Counted from the stretch's first letter, positions 45,894 through 56,722 are shown. The stretch is 64,000 nt of DNA from Rickettsia tamurae (GCF_000751075.1 NZ_CCMG01000026.1:1-64000), one strand, 5' to 3'. The notes: a model not told the origin generated them from the letters alone. Numbers and translations are program-made.

Positions 45894-47344
45894 CAATAGT
45901 TCATACAAAATGAATCTAATACGTAAAACAGTAAGGAAAGCAAATATCTTACTACATGCTTTACTGATTCTTGCACTGCTGCAGTCAGCTTCAGCATATG
46001 CCGGCATTGAAACCTTAATGAAAAGCGTAATGCCATCAGGGACATTATCAAATAATAGTAGAGCTGCTCTAATTAAGGATCAGTTGGGAGGGCATCTAGT
46101 AGGCGGCTCTATGATTGTAAAAACGCCCGGTATTGATGATATATCACTAGGGCACTTTACTCCGCCAACTTGCAAATTAGGAGGTCTTCCTTGTAATGCT
46201 CATTTTGACTTAAGAATGGGAGCATTCTCATATATCAGTAGCAAGGAGATGATGGAGAGTATGAAGCAAATGGCACAGAATGCTTCAGTATATGGCGGTA
46301 TTATGCTCGTTAAAACTATGTGTCCGCAATGTGAGAATTTAATGACATGGATGGAAGGGGTAGGACGCAATGTTAGTGACATATTAAATGTAAATTGCGA
46401 GCGTATGATGGCACCAATCACCGGTACTATGGATAAGCTTGCTAAATCTGCTGAGGCAAAGCGTCAGGCAGATTTATACTTAAGCGGCAACTCTAAAGAT
46501 TCTGCAGAAATAGTACAAAGAGCCAAAAAAGATAGCGATACTGACCCAGCAGAAAATAATCCGGAGCTTAGAACTCAGTTAGGCGAGAATTTCAATTTAG
46601 TTTGGAAGGCTTTGAGCAAAACGACATCTCAAACTGGCACTACTGAGCTTAAAGAGTTGCTGATGAGTATATCCGGCACAATCGTCATCCAAAAAGGCTT
46701 GCCGCCCAAAGTATATAGCTCTCTTGCCGAGCAAGAACTGATAGAGCAATATATGGGAGTAAGTGGCAAGAGCTCAGGTCAGATTACTTTATACGCCTGC
46801 GATGAGACAAAATACTGCTTAAATCCAACTAAGCAGCAAAAAACCTTTGCAAGTAGTGATACGCTGCATTCCAAATTATCCAAACTAATCGAATCAATCA
46901 CGATAAAAATCGAGCAAGATAAAGAAAATCCAGGTCTCACTGAAGAAGAAATGGATTTAATCGATCTCTCGAGTTTGCCGCTGATCTCTAAAATAGAGAT
47001 GGATCTAGCGATCTATAAGTCTAGTCAGAATATCAGTGTTAAGAGTCATGATTTCATAACGCATTTATGCTACGACGTTGTGACCTCACATCTTGCTAAA
47101 TTACTAAAAAAAAACCTCGGACGCAGTAGAGGAATTATCATATGTACAAATCTCTGATACGGGGATATTTGAGCAATTTGCAAATAATACAAGGGAGATT
47201 ATGCGAAGTATTTCGCGTGCCAAATCAGACGCTTATAAGCGATATGATTTAATTGGTCAAATGAAAGCACGACTTCGTCAAGATGAGAGTTATTTTCAAA
47301 CTCAGTTTGAAGAATATGACCAAGATAGCAAATTAGCGGAATAA
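45886..47344 (+). pseudogene. traH: traH (copy 2), frameshifted at an A9 run
   Basis: The signal peptide (LLHALLILALLQSASAYA) and TraH body are intact: KSVMPSGTLSNNSRAALIKDQLGGHLVGGSM, RMGAFSYISSKEMMESMKQMAQNAS, MSISGTIVIQK, LYACDETKYCLNP. At nine A (47106-47114) the frame is lost. With eight A it reads LLKKTSDAVEELSYVQISDTGIFEQFANNTREIMRSISRAKS and ends at 47344. About 60 C-terminal residues are affected. A 1-nt slip on the A run would restore the protein. Confidence 0.85.
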
Positions 47345-47384
47345 TAAAATAAATAAAGATTAATTATTGAGATAAGAGGCAGTC

Positions 47385-50307
47385 ATGAATTTAACTATCC
47401 ATACATACGGCTATATTGATGCGATGTATAACACATTACAAGCTATCGCAATGTTTCATCAAAGTGATGCTTACCTATATTTGGTGCAAGGAGTGTGGTT
47501 TTGCATGGGATGTTTTTACGCTGTGCAGCTTGCAGGAAGTACGCATCTTGGGCAATTCAAGTCTCATATTTATAGAGTGCTTGGTATTTGCATCATTGTT
47601 AACGGATTGTTACTGCCATCAACGCATATGGTTATTAAAGATCATATTTCCAAAGATACCGCAAAAGTAGATCATATACCTCTTGCTTTTGCTGTCCCTG
47701 TTGGAATTCTAGAAGAGTTTGGCTACATCATAACAAGAGGCTTTGAGCAAGCTTTTAGACCATTTAGTAATCAAAAATTTGATTATTTTAATTATGGTCT
47801 GCTTTTTGGGCAGAGATTAAAGCAGGAAGTTAAAAACGTACGGATTAAAGATCCAGTAAACGTCAATAACATGCGTGAATTTGTTAAAAGATGCGTAGTG
47901 CTACCTGCAATGATTGGCTACAGCTTCACGAAAGAAGAATTATTTGCAACAGATAATATTTGGAAGTTATTGAAAGAAAAAGCAGGTGGCTTAAGAAGAG
48001 TCAAGTTATTCGAGCCAAAAACGCGTCAATATGAATCGATGACCTGCAAAGAGGCGGTAGCATATCTCGAGCGACATTTATTCCCGCAAGAGGAGGAAAG
48101 AATATTAGTAAAATTCGCAAGTAGAAGCTTTAATCAAGCAAATGACAGTGGAACGTATTTCAATTATGACGGGAAAGGACATTTAAAAAAACCTAATTTA
48201 GAAGCAAGTTTATACTTGAAACATTATTTTAAAAATAACATTAAGAAAGCTTATGGGGTCGGTAGTGCCGAAGATTTGTTAAAGCAGCAAATGAATGATT
48301 AATGCAATATCAAACTTCAGAAGTGGCTCATATGCAGTTGCAAGAGCTCGCATGCAGCATGAGAGCAGCAGCTTAATCGGGAGTGATATGGCAAGTATTT
48401 ATCTGCCATTAATGCTTGTGGTATTTAAATGCATTGTCTATGGGGCGTTCATCTTTGTTGTCCCGATGATTTTAATGAGCGGCGGATTTACTAAATATAT
48501 GACATATCTGGTAATTATTGTATCGCTGCAGCTATGGCCGGCGTTAAATGCAATCCTTAATATGATTATGGAAACTTATAGTGACTTTTCTGAAGGATCA
48601 AGGCAGGTAATGAGTTACGCAGCTGTTTCTACAATGTACAAAAAAATAGATACGATAGTTACTATTGCCGCGTCACTGCAGATGTTAGTACCATTTTTAT
48701 CGTTTTGGTTAACAAAGCTTGGAGGTGACGGCATCATGCATTTAGCAGGTAATATAGTTGGAGGCGTGCAATCTGTATCAGGAGGCGTTGGATCAGAAGT
48801 CGCAACTAACAACAAAAACTTTGATAATTACAGTAGTGGTAATCAGCAATACGGCAACACAAGTGCCAATAAAGTAGATACCAGCATGCAGTACTTTGAT
48901 GGTACTAATAGAGCTCAATATGCAGATGGCACAGGTGAGTTTATTACGCAATCAGGTGAGCAAGTATTCTCAGGTGGTAGTGGTCAAACTTCTTCTACTG
49001 GTGAAGCACGTTATATCGCGGGTGAAGGTATAATTGCAAGTCATGAGGCAGGCATCAGAAATGAGCAGCAATTAATGTCAGGAGAGCAAGCAAGCTTGTC
49101 GACAGTACAAGAACAATTGGTTGCTCAAGAAGCTTCGGCATTGCACTCTATTATGCAAAATACAAAAACTGATACTGGTTATAACATCGATACTTCTACT
49201 GACTACGGTAAGGAATTACAGAAAACATTACAAGAGATCGATAAGTTAGACAGCTCTAATAATTATGGTTGGGAGCAGAATGCTAAAGCCTACACACAAG
49301 CACAAGCAAGTGCTGGAATACCAAGTGCGTTAACAGCAGGGATACTTTCTGCTCAAGTAACAGCTGGTGGGGAACTATCAGCTAGCAACACCAGTTCTCA
49401 ATCCGATATGCAATCTAGAAGTCTTTCGGAAGAAAATGCAACTCATGCAAAGCAAGGTATTTCCGAGCGTACTAATAATGCTGAGAGTTTCTTAGAAAGT
49501 TTAGGGGTTGATAAAAATACGCAAGATTCAATAAGAGAATCTTATCAACAAGCAGAAAGACTAGAAAATTCAATTAGCACTCATAAGAACAATATAGATA
49601 GTCATAATCAAGGTATTAATCATACACGCAGTAACTCTGCGAATTTTGATAAAGATATGTATCAAGATGTATTAAATGCTTATCAAAATAGGTATGGGGG
49701 AACAGCAATAGAAGCACAAAGAGAGGTAGCAGCAGGAACGTATAGGGCAAGAGCAGTCTTTAGAGATATAAGCGGTTCTGCAGCACAAAGAAATTTACAA
49801 GAGATACAAGGAGTAGGCAGTAATATAGCAAGTTCTAATAATGTAGATAATTTTGTTCAAAATCACCAGCTAGATAATAATATTGGCAGCAAAAGAGATG
49901 AATTTGCAAGAGATCATGGTATTAGAACAGATGCAGAAGTGATAAGCGGAGAAATCACAACTAAAGGAGATAATCTTAAAGCCCAACATGATACAAGATA
50001 CAATGATAACCTTAGTCAATATGACGATTCTCATCAACACATAAGTGATCAACAATATGCAAAACAGCTACAAATTAATCAATATGAAGAGGATAGAATT
50101 GGTAAAGGAAAATTTGGAACTGTTTTTGGTGCTACGGATGGAGTAGGTAGACCATCAAGTCATAATCCAGACAGTCATAATAAAAAGCAGCATGAACCTA
50201 AGAAACAACAAGTAGTCGCTCAATATACGGATCCACATAAACCATTTGATAAAGATGAAGCACAAGCTTTGATGGATTCCGTTAGTAAGAACAAGGATCA
50301 AGGGTGA
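47385..50307 (+). pseudogene. traG: traG (copy 2), one frameshift near 48300
   Basis: A good RBS (AGAGG) precedes ATG 47385. The first frame (305 residues) covers the N-terminal membrane part (TIHTYGYIDAMYNTLQAIAMF, FCMGCFYAVQLAGS, IYRVLGICIIVNGLLLP). It ends at LLKQQMND, where one extra T throws it out of frame. The second frame (48295-50307) has the later membrane helices (VFKCIVYGAFIFVVPMILMSGGFTKYMTYLVIIVSLQLWPALNAI) and a long Ser/Gln/Asn-rich coiled periplasmic region of about 450 residues. Eight-base overlap with an ATG could allow restart. Role: pilus assembly, mating-pair stabilisation and entry exclusion. Confidence 0.85.
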
Positions 50308-50328
50308 GGACGTCGAGTGAGTGCAACA

Positions 50329-50946
50329 TTAACGATCGCGATAATAAATATTACCGGGACGGTAAGAATATAATGTGCTGTTACGCCAACCAATATCAGT
50401 GTTGTTCAGCGTAGAACTATGTAAATGGTTAAAGTTATTAGCACTTTCTTTAACATTTGCCATGACAGACCAAACTTTACGGTTAAATAAAATAGAAATA
50501 GGACAGTTTTTAAATATGAAGAATAAAGTAGGAATAGCAAACAATGATGGAATAGCAATAAGAGCTGAAATAGGATCAGACACCTTATATTTATCTAACA
50601 GAAGACATATTAAAGCAAATGATCCGATGGTACTAACAATAACAAAAAAAGCCATAGGTAGATCTTTTGGTACCTTTAACTCCCGATCTTCACTATTTAC
50701 AAAAATATTTTCCTTAACAAAGGTAACCTTGGAACGGGACCATACTACTAGTGGAACTCCAATTAATGTAATTAAGAACACTGCAAGTGCCAAGTATGAG
50801 AAACCTTGTTCTGAGTTAGCTTTAGGAGCAAGTAAGAAAGATACTAAAGTGCCAGCAGACATACCAAACCAAAAGATAAGATTCCAAAAATTATCCTTGC
50901 TGATAGGTTTTTTAAAAATACTATATTGTTTTTTACTACTGCTCAT
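50329..50946 (-). CDS. Hypothetical multi-pass membrane protein
   Basis: 205 residues with about four to five membrane helices (FWNLIFWFGMSAGTLVSFLLAP, YLALAVFLITLIGVPLVVW, MAFFVIVSTIGSFALICLLL, ISALIAIPSLFAIPTLFFIF) and a polar tail. It is on the strand opposite to the tra operon. A plus-strand frame across the same bases looks like its shadow, because it is cut by the real start of the transglycosylase. Not recognised. An entry-exclusion or immunity-type role is possible from its place, but unproven. Confidence 0.55.
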   Translation of the reverse strand: MSSSKKQYSIFKKPISKDNFWNLIFWFGMSAGTLVSFLLAPKANSEQGFSYLALAVFLITLIGVPLVVWSRSKVTFVKENIFVNSEDRELKVPKDLPMAFFVIVSTIGSFALICLLLDKYKVSDPISALIAIPSLFAIPTLFFIFKNCPISILFNRKVWSVMANVKESANNFNHLHSSTLNNTDIGWRNSTLYSYRPGNIYYRDR

Positions 50947-50992
50947 ATCATACCTAAAAGTTAAACATCATACATATATCTTACCTTGTTTA

Positions 50993-51499
50993 GTGCGACC
51001 GTGCAAATTAATACGGTACTTTTTAGCATATTTTTTAATTACTTTAGGCACTCATGCTTGTTTTGCATCTGATATGCCACAGCTAATACAGAAAATAGAA
51101 AAGGAGCATGAAATTCCAAGTGGTTTACTTGCTGCTATTGCAAGCGTTGAGTCAGGTTTAAAACCTTATGCAATCGGTGTGTCCGGTAAATCTGTTAAAG
51201 CGAGTTCTAAAGAAGAAGCAAAACAAATCATCAAGCAGTATTTAGCCAAAGGCATCACTAATATTGATATAGGCATCATGCAGATTAACTGGCGATGGCA
51301 TGCTAAAGAGTTTGATCAAGATTTAGATGATATGCTCAATCCCTTGCAAAATATCATGTACGCAGCACAACTACTTAAATCATTACACGAAAAGCATCAA
51401 AGTTGGCAGAAGGCAGTAAGATACTATCATTCTGCAAAGGATGAACATCACCGTAAATACTCAAAAGCGGTATTAGTATCATGGTTAAAACAAAATTAA
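50993..51499 (+). CDS. Lytic transglycosylase (VirB1/P19-like)
   Basis: 168 residues from GTG 50993, chosen because a signal peptide follows at once (LIRYFLAYFLITLGTHACFA). The SLT domain shows the catalytic Glu53 in LAAIASVESGLKPYAIG, then TNIDIGIMQINWRWHAKEF and AAQLLKSLHEKHQSWQKAVRYYHS. Such enzymes open peptidoglycan locally for type IV secretion channels, like VirB1 or F Orf169. Intact, in the tra direction, between traG and the HTH/Fic pair. Confidence 0.85.
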   Translation: MRPCKLIRYFLAYFLITLGTHACFASDMPQLIQKIEKEHEIPSGLLAAIASVESGLKPYAIGVSGKSVKASSKEEAKQIIKQYLAKGITNIDIGIMQINWRWHAKEFDQDLDDMLNPLQNIMYAAQLLKSLHEKHQSWQKAVRYYHSAKDEHHRKYSKAVLVSWLKQN

Positions 51500-51538
51500 A
51501 AATAAATTAGTAACATATAAATTGCTTTTTTCATAAAA

Positions 51539-51562
51539 AAGTGTAATAAATAAATTACACTT
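51539..51562. promoter_or_regulatory. Inverted AAGTGTAAT repeat before the HTH/Fic pair
   Basis: AAGTGTAAT (51539-51547) and ATTACACTT (51554-51562) face each other across six bases, ending 14 bases before ATG 51577. This is a likely operator for the HTH protein encoded next. The same half-site builds the 29-bp palindrome before parA at 21585-21613. Confidence 0.55.
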
Positions 51563-51576
51563 AAAGTAAGGTTAAT

Positions 51577-52035
51577 ATGAAATGGAAATGGTCATTTAGA
51601 AAATTAATGTGTGAGCAACTAAAACAACAACTAAAACCTTTTGATAATATCACCATACCGGCGGAAGGGTGGATTAAAACAATAAGGCAAGCAATGGGGA
51701 TGACAGCGTTACAATTAGCAAAAAGAAGTAATCTTAGCAGACCAAGAATTTTACGTATAGAAAAAGATGAAACGTTAAAACATGTGACATTAAGCACTTT
51801 AGAGAAGGTAGCAGAAGGGCTCGGTTGTAGAGTAGTATATGCTTTAGTCCCGCAAAAAGACTTATTAACTGCAATAGATCAGCAAGCAGAACAATATATT
51901 ACAAATCAATTGCACTCTATATCTCATTCTATGTTACTCGAAGATCAGAAAGTACTTGATAATATGCAGAAAAAGCAAAAAGAAATTCTTAAAGAAGAAG
52001 TACTAAAAAATAATATAAAAGACATTTGGCAATGA
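51577..52035 (+). CDS. Mobile mystery protein A (HTH antitoxin-like)
   Basis: 152 residues with an XRE helix-turn-helix (residues about 35-90: EGWIKTIRQAMGMTALQLAKRSNLSRPRILRIEKDETLKHVTLSTLEKVAEGLGCRVVYALVP). This is the signature of mobile mystery protein A, which is always paired with protein B (Fic). The C-terminal helical tail may contact the Fic toxin. It overlaps the next gene by four bases (ATGA). Likely self-regulated through the AAGTGTAAT repeat. Confidence 0.8.
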   Translation: MKWKWSFRKLMCEQLKQQLKPFDNITIPAEGWIKTIRQAMGMTALQLAKRSNLSRPRILRIEKDETLKHVTLSTLEKVAEGLGCRVVYALVPQKDLLTAIDQQAEQYITNQLHSISHSMLLEDQKVLDNMQKKQKEILKEEVLKNNIKDIWQ

Positions 52036-52613
52036 AATTTGATTACCCAGAGGGGGCGACTCCTTTAAATGCTGATGAGGTTCATAACCTAATACCTAGA
52101 CATTTAACAACTCAACATGAATTAAATGAATGGGAACAATTTAATATTGTACAGGCAGAACAGTGGCTTTTTAGACGAAAAAGGAAGGATATATATTCAT
52201 TAGAATTTGCCCAAAAGCTTCATCACAAGATGTTTGATCAAACTTGGAAATGGGCAGGTGAATTCAGGAAAACACAGACAAATATAGGTGTACATAGTGT
52301 ATATATCGCACAGGAATTAAAAAAGCTGTTTGGAGATGTTTGTTATTGGAAAGATCACAATGTGTATTCCATACGCGAGATCGCTGTAAGATTACATCAT
52401 AGGTTAGTGTTCATTCATCCTTTTCCCAATGGTAACGGAAGGTTCTCGAGGTTATTTGCAGATTTTGTAGCAATTAGCAATAATCAACCGCGATTTGGTT
52501 GGGGTAAGGGTTCACTAACGCAAGATGGTGTAGTTAGAAAACTATATATAGAAGCACTAAAAGAAGCTGATAATTTTGATTATAAAAAACTTATAGAATT
52601 TGCAGATAGTTAG
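52032..52613 (+). CDS. Mobile mystery protein B (Fic-family AMPylase-like toxin)
   Basis: 193 residues from ATG 52032. The Fic motif HPFPNGNGRFSR (residues 129-140) matches HPFx(D/N)GNGRxxR in full, so AMP transfer or a related reaction is expected. FDQTWKWAGEFRKTQTNIGVHSVYIAQELKKLF is typical of protein B. With the HTH gene upstream it resembles a toxin-antitoxin pair that could stabilise the element. Intact and lying between the transglycosylase and traD. Confidence 0.85.
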   Translation: MKFDYPEGATPLNADEVHNLIPRHLTTQHELNEWEQFNIVQAEQWLFRRKRKDIYSLEFAQKLHHKMFDQTWKWAGEFRKTQTNIGVHSVYIAQELKKLFGDVCYWKDHNVYSIREIAVRLHHRLVFIHPFPNGNGRFSRLFADFVAISNNQPRFGWGKGSLTQDGVVRKLYIEALKEADNFDYKKLIEFADS

Positions 52614-52629
52614 GAAAATAGGTACTAAA

Positions 52630-54611
52630 ATGTTAGATGATTACACCAGAGGCGGACAAATATTCATCCATAAAGTAAGGATGTTTAGGCAGGTTATTGG
52701 AGTGTCAACATTTTGGTCTTTTGTCATTGCAGCTTTGTTAGTCGTTTTCTTAACTCTGCCACAATATAAAGCAATTAATATATTTGCTGCTAAAACATAT
52801 ATGCGAGCATCTTTTGTAGATTTTATTTGGGATATTACACCTAAAATATCTGAAGATTCAAAGAGACGTAAGCCAAGGATCGATATATATGATCTATCTA
52901 TAGATAAGGCATCAAGGAGTGTTAAAGTCACAACTATCTTAAATACGCCAAAATACAAGCAAGCCTATATGATGCTTAAAGATTATATAGCAAGTATCCT
53001 TTTCCTTGCTGCAGGTAGTACAGTCTTTTTAGTGTTTCTAGTGTTTATGATATGGAGCAAGTTTGGTAAGACTGCAAGGGCAACAAAGCATATCAGCGGC
53101 AGCACAATTAAAACCGCCTCAGAAGTAAGAAAATATCTCAAAAAACATAATTTAATAGGTAAGTTTCACATCGGTGACATGCCTTTAATCAAGAACACAG
53201 AAACTAGACATTTCTTAGTTACAGGTAGTACTGGTAGCGGTAAAACGAATCTCATTAATACATTACTGCCCCAAGTAAGAGATGCAAAACATCCAGCTAT
53301 CGTAGTAGATCAGACCGGCGAGATGATAGAGCAATATTATGATCCAAATAGAGGCGATATCATATTTAATCCATTAGATGCTCGTTCTCATTCATGGGAC
53401 TTTTGGCAAGATGCAACATCTAATAACGTAGCAATAGGCGAGGTAGATCCAAGACTTGAGAAATTTGCTAAAGTTCTTTTTTCTTTCGATAAACGGAGTA
53501 CTGGAGGTGGCAATGATCAGTTTTGGCAAAATAGTAGTGAGATACTATTTACCTCATGTGTTGAGAGTTTAATCAAGAAAGATTGCCGTACTATTACTGC
53601 TCTTAAAAAGATACTTACTAAAGTAAATAGGCAGGATTTAGCAAATTTACTACAAGGGACAAGAGCAGCTAGATATTTTTCCAAAAATAATACTACTACT
53701 GCAGAATCTATTTTGTCTGTCATGACTACCTCGGTAAGACCAATTTGTCTGCTGCAAGATAGCAAGCAGCAATTTTCTTTAAAGCAGTATTTTCAAAATA
53801 TTGAAAAAGGTAGTAATAGCTGGCTTTTCTTATCGAGTAGTCCGTCGCAACGGGAAGTGACTTTACCGCTGCTTGCCTGCATCTTAGAACTTGCAGTCTC
53901 TTATTTAATCGAGTCAGGCATTAACGAGCAAAGACGTATATGGTTTGTAATAGATGAGCTGGCAAGTCTTGGTCGGCTTAATTCTCTTTCAACATTACTT
54001 GCAGAATCACGTAAATATGGTGGTTGCGTGATGGCAGCCACCCAGTCTTTAAACCAACTCTTTGACAAATATGGTCATTATGCAGGCAGTACTTTGTTTG
54101 ATCAGTTTGCTACTAAATTCATGTTTAGAAGTACCGATCCAAGTACTGCTCGTTTAATTACTGATATATTTGGCAATTAGAGTATGCATCGCAGCAAAAA
54201 AATACCTCATATGGAGCTCACGAACATAGAGACGGCGTCTCATATACAGAGCAAGAAAAAAGAAAATCCTTAATCACAACAAATGATATAGCAAGCCTTA
54301 AGGATCTAGAATGTTTTGTAGGTCTTCCTGAACCCCAAATACGGATAACAAAGCTACAACTTACACCAGCACAAGTAGAACGCAAAAACAAAGGCTATAT
54401 TCCTTTGTCGTTGTCTGAAGAAGCGGCATTAGAGCAAGCATTAAAAGAAAAAGTACCAAGCCATGATAGCGATACTGAAAATACCCCACTAGGTTCTATG
54501 GCAAGTACAGATCACGATATTAATGATGATATTAATGAAATATCTGATGCAGAGTCAGAAGCAGAACTAGAGGATACACGCCCAAGAAAAATCGTTTTCA
54601 AATTAACCTGA
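52630..54611 (+). pseudogene. traD: traD coupling protein (copy 2), frameshifted near 54178
   Basis: The start at ATG 52630 (MLDDYTRGGQIFIHKVRMFRQ) is preferred over an in-frame ATG at 52600 inside the Fic gene. It has two membrane segments (residues 25-45, 115-145), Walker A GSTGSGKT at 199-206 and Walker B (RRIWFVIDELASLGRL) near 440. At 54178 a base seems missing after IFGN. The next frame continues LEYASQQKNTSYGAHEHRDGVSYTEQEKRKSL ... with an acidic C-terminal tail (ending PRKIVFKLT) that may contact the relaxosome. Only the C-terminal fifth is detached, so partial activity is conceivable. Confidence 0.85.
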
Positions 54612-54646
54612 AACTTCAATATTAACACTAAAAATGAGGAATCAAT

Positions 54647-55477
54647 ATGAAAAAAGAATCAAATAATCAAAACCAAGATTTAGAAGAAAAACAAAATATA
54701 TTAGAGATATCGGAAAATACTAGCAATGCAACCAATAGTGCAGAATCATCACAATTAGCCACTCCTCTCAATGTAGAACCGAGTATTGATGACGACGCAG
54801 TGAACAAATTAAAGAATCAATTGAGTTTTTCTACTAAAGCACTGGAAAAGCAGCAGCAAGAATTGAGCAAAGTGTTATCTAGTAGCGCAGAACAACTTAA
54901 TGATGCAGTCAAAACGTTTGACAAAACTATTACTGCCCAAAAAAATCAGTATGAGATACTACAAAATGAAGTTGGAGTTTTAATTGTATTACCGGAAAAA
55001 ACAAAAGAAGCAGTAACAAATATCATACCGGATGTTGCAAAAGAACTGGATAAAATCCAAAAAGAATATACAAAATCATTGCATGACTCATATAGTACTA
55101 TCATCAGTGGCTACGCAGAGGAAATACAGAAATACAAAACAGAAATAGATCAAGTAAGTCACGGTTTAACATCTCATATCACAAAACATATAAGTTCAGT
55201 AGATCAAAAACTAGATGAATATAGTAAAAAACTATCTGCTAGTGCTGCTTATGTTGTCGAGTGCAGTAATTATTCTTTTTTAAAGAATATGTGCCTAGTG
55301 GTGTTATTTTCGGCAATAGTAGCAGGAGGTACTGCATATTTAGTAACTACTAAATTTCCAAGATATTTGACTGTCACAGGAGCAAATAACGTTACAATAC
55401 AAGATTGTGATGTCAGTGTTTTGGGAAAAGCTAAAGATCCTGACAATCTGATGGATAAAATGACAAAAAAGAAATAG
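54647..55477 (+). CDS. Hypothetical coiled-coil membrane protein
   Basis: 276 residues with a good RBS (ATGAGGAATC). After a disordered Asn/Ser/Glu-rich N-terminus (1-55) comes a long coiled coil (KNQLSFSTKALEKQQQELSKVLSSSAEQLNDAVKTFDKTITAQ ... DELDK-type heptads to about 200). A membrane helix (MCLVVLFSAIVAGGTAYLVTT, about 216-236) and a short tail follow. It lies 35 bases after traD. Not recognised; topology suggests a membrane-tethered coiled-coil protein that could work with the transfer apparatus. Confidence 0.6.
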   Translation: MKKESNNQNQDLEEKQNILEISENTSNATNSAESSQLATPLNVEPSIDDDAVNKLKNQLSFSTKALEKQQQELSKVLSSSAEQLNDAVKTFDKTITAQKNQYEILQNEVGVLIVLPEKTKEAVTNIIPDVAKELDKIQKEYTKSLHDSYSTIISGYAEEIQKYKTEIDQVSHGLTSHITKHISSVDQKLDEYSKKLSASAAYVVECSNYSFLKNMCLVVLFSAIVAGGTAYLVTTKFPRYLTVTGANNVTIQDCDVSVLGKAKDPDNLMDKMTKKK

Positions 55478-55534
55478 ATTTAAAAGACTCGCAAAACTGA
55501 TATAATGGTTATTAATTTAGGATTAAAATATATT

Positions 55535-56287
55535 ATGAAACATAAATTATATAAAACTTTTCTTACGGTAGCATTTGTATTATTTTCATTCCAAACAATT
55601 GCTGGTAAGAATCAAGCTGCTCTAGAAAAGCAGGGTGATTCCTCATACATTAATATATCTGTTACTGAACAAATGGATGTACAGGAAGATTTACTAATAT
55701 CCAGTATACGTATAGAAGAGGAGGGCGTAGATCCAAAATCTGTACAAAATGCGGTTAATCTTTCAATGGCGGCAGCAATAAAAATAGCCAAACAACCGGA
55801 TATTAACGTCTCTACAGGACAATATAATATATATCAATATGATGAAGAACAAAATACCAGTAATAAAGAGAAACGGTTAAAGAAAAAGAAGTGGCGTGGC
55901 AGTCAAGTATTATCATTACAAAGTAGAACACCTGAAGCATTATTATCAGTAATCGGACAATTACAAAATGAAGGCTTATTAATACAAAATCTGAATTATA
56001 CATTATCTAATGATAAGAGAGATGCTATAAGAAACTCTATGATTGAATCTGCTATTGCAAAACTAAAGCAACAAGCTACGAGAGTTGCAAAAGCTCTTGG
56101 TCAAGAATATAGTAGATTTACTATGATAAATATTGATACTGGATTAGGTGCGCGACCTCCAATAGCGATGTACAGAAATGCAGCACCTGCTTTAGGTATG
56201 ATGTCTGACGCCGCTGTGATACCATCTGCAGAGCCGGGTACAAGCACAGTATCGATCACTGTATCCGCAACTGCATTGCTTAAATAG
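55535..56287 (+). CDS. SIMPL-domain (DUF541) exported protein
   Basis: 250 residues from ATG 55535; an upstream ATG at 55505 would bury the signal peptide (LYKTFLTVAFVLFSFQTIAG). It has the SIMPL fold pattern: SYINISVTEQMDVQEDLLISSIRIEEEGVDPKSVQNAVN, LNYTLSNDKRDAIRNSMIESAIAKLKQQATRVAKALGQ, and the closing STVSITVSATALLK. Known members are periplasmic proteins of uncertain role, one linked to oxidative stress. An unusual feature is the KEKRLKKKKWRG basic patch near 118-129. Intact. Confidence 0.8.
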   Translation: MKHKLYKTFLTVAFVLFSFQTIAGKNQAALEKQGDSSYINISVTEQMDVQEDLLISSIRIEEEGVDPKSVQNAVNLSMAAAIKIAKQPDINVSTGQYNIYQYDEEQNTSNKEKRLKKKKWRGSQVLSLQSRTPEALLSVIGQLQNEGLLIQNLNYTLSNDKRDAIRNSMIESAIAKLKQQATRVAKALGQEYSRFTMINIDTGLGARPPIAMYRNAAPALGMMSDAAVIPSAEPGTSTVSITVSATALLK

Positions 56288-56353
56288 AGTAATGCAATTT
56301 ATCTAATACTAAATTAGAATACATTGTAGAATATTAAATAAATCAAGAAGAAC

Positions 56354-56713
56354 ATGCGTCAAATTAGTTTCATTTTGCTCACAAGCATTTTATGCATATC
56401 ATGCAATACCACAAGAATTGTTAAAATCCTTGAAATTAATAAATCTGCATTTCAATATGAATCTATAGATTATCAATGTGAAAATGGCAGAAATTTAAAT
56501 GTACAGTATTTGAATAATGATATTAATAATATTGCATTAATAAACTTAGATAATAATGTCATTATATTCAGCAATGTTGTTGCAGGTAGTGGCGTACGTT
56601 ATGCTGCACAACAATATATATGGCATACAAAAATTGATTATGGTATTCTAAGTGATGAGATATCTAATACTAATTTAGTATGTCATCAACAGAAGTTAAA
56701 AACTAATAAGTAG
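56354..56713 (+). CDS. MliC-like lysozyme-inhibitor lipoprotein
   Basis: 119 residues with a lipoprotein signal (SFILLTSILCISC). The C-terminal part follows the MliC/PliC pattern: YQCENGRNLNVQYLNNDINNIALINLDNNVIIFSNVVAGSGVRYAAQQYIWHTKID. It has the SGxRY segment and the paired cysteines (YQC and LVC) of C-type lysozyme inhibitors. Such proteins block host lysozyme at the cell surface, useful for a bacterium living in arthropods. It follows the SIMPL gene on the same strand. Confidence 0.7.
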   Translation: MRQISFILLTSILCISCNTTRIVKILEINKSAFQYESIDYQCENGRNLNVQYLNNDINNIALINLDNNVIIFSNVVAGSGVRYAAQQYIWHTKIDYGILSDEISNTNLVCHQQKLKTNK

Positions 56714-56722
56714 ATATAACCA

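Noticed and set aside
50375-50990. Long N-terminal extension of the transglycosylase frame
   Set aside because: It is antisense to a well-formed membrane protein, and a signal peptide begins right after GTG 50993; the extension would bury that signal.
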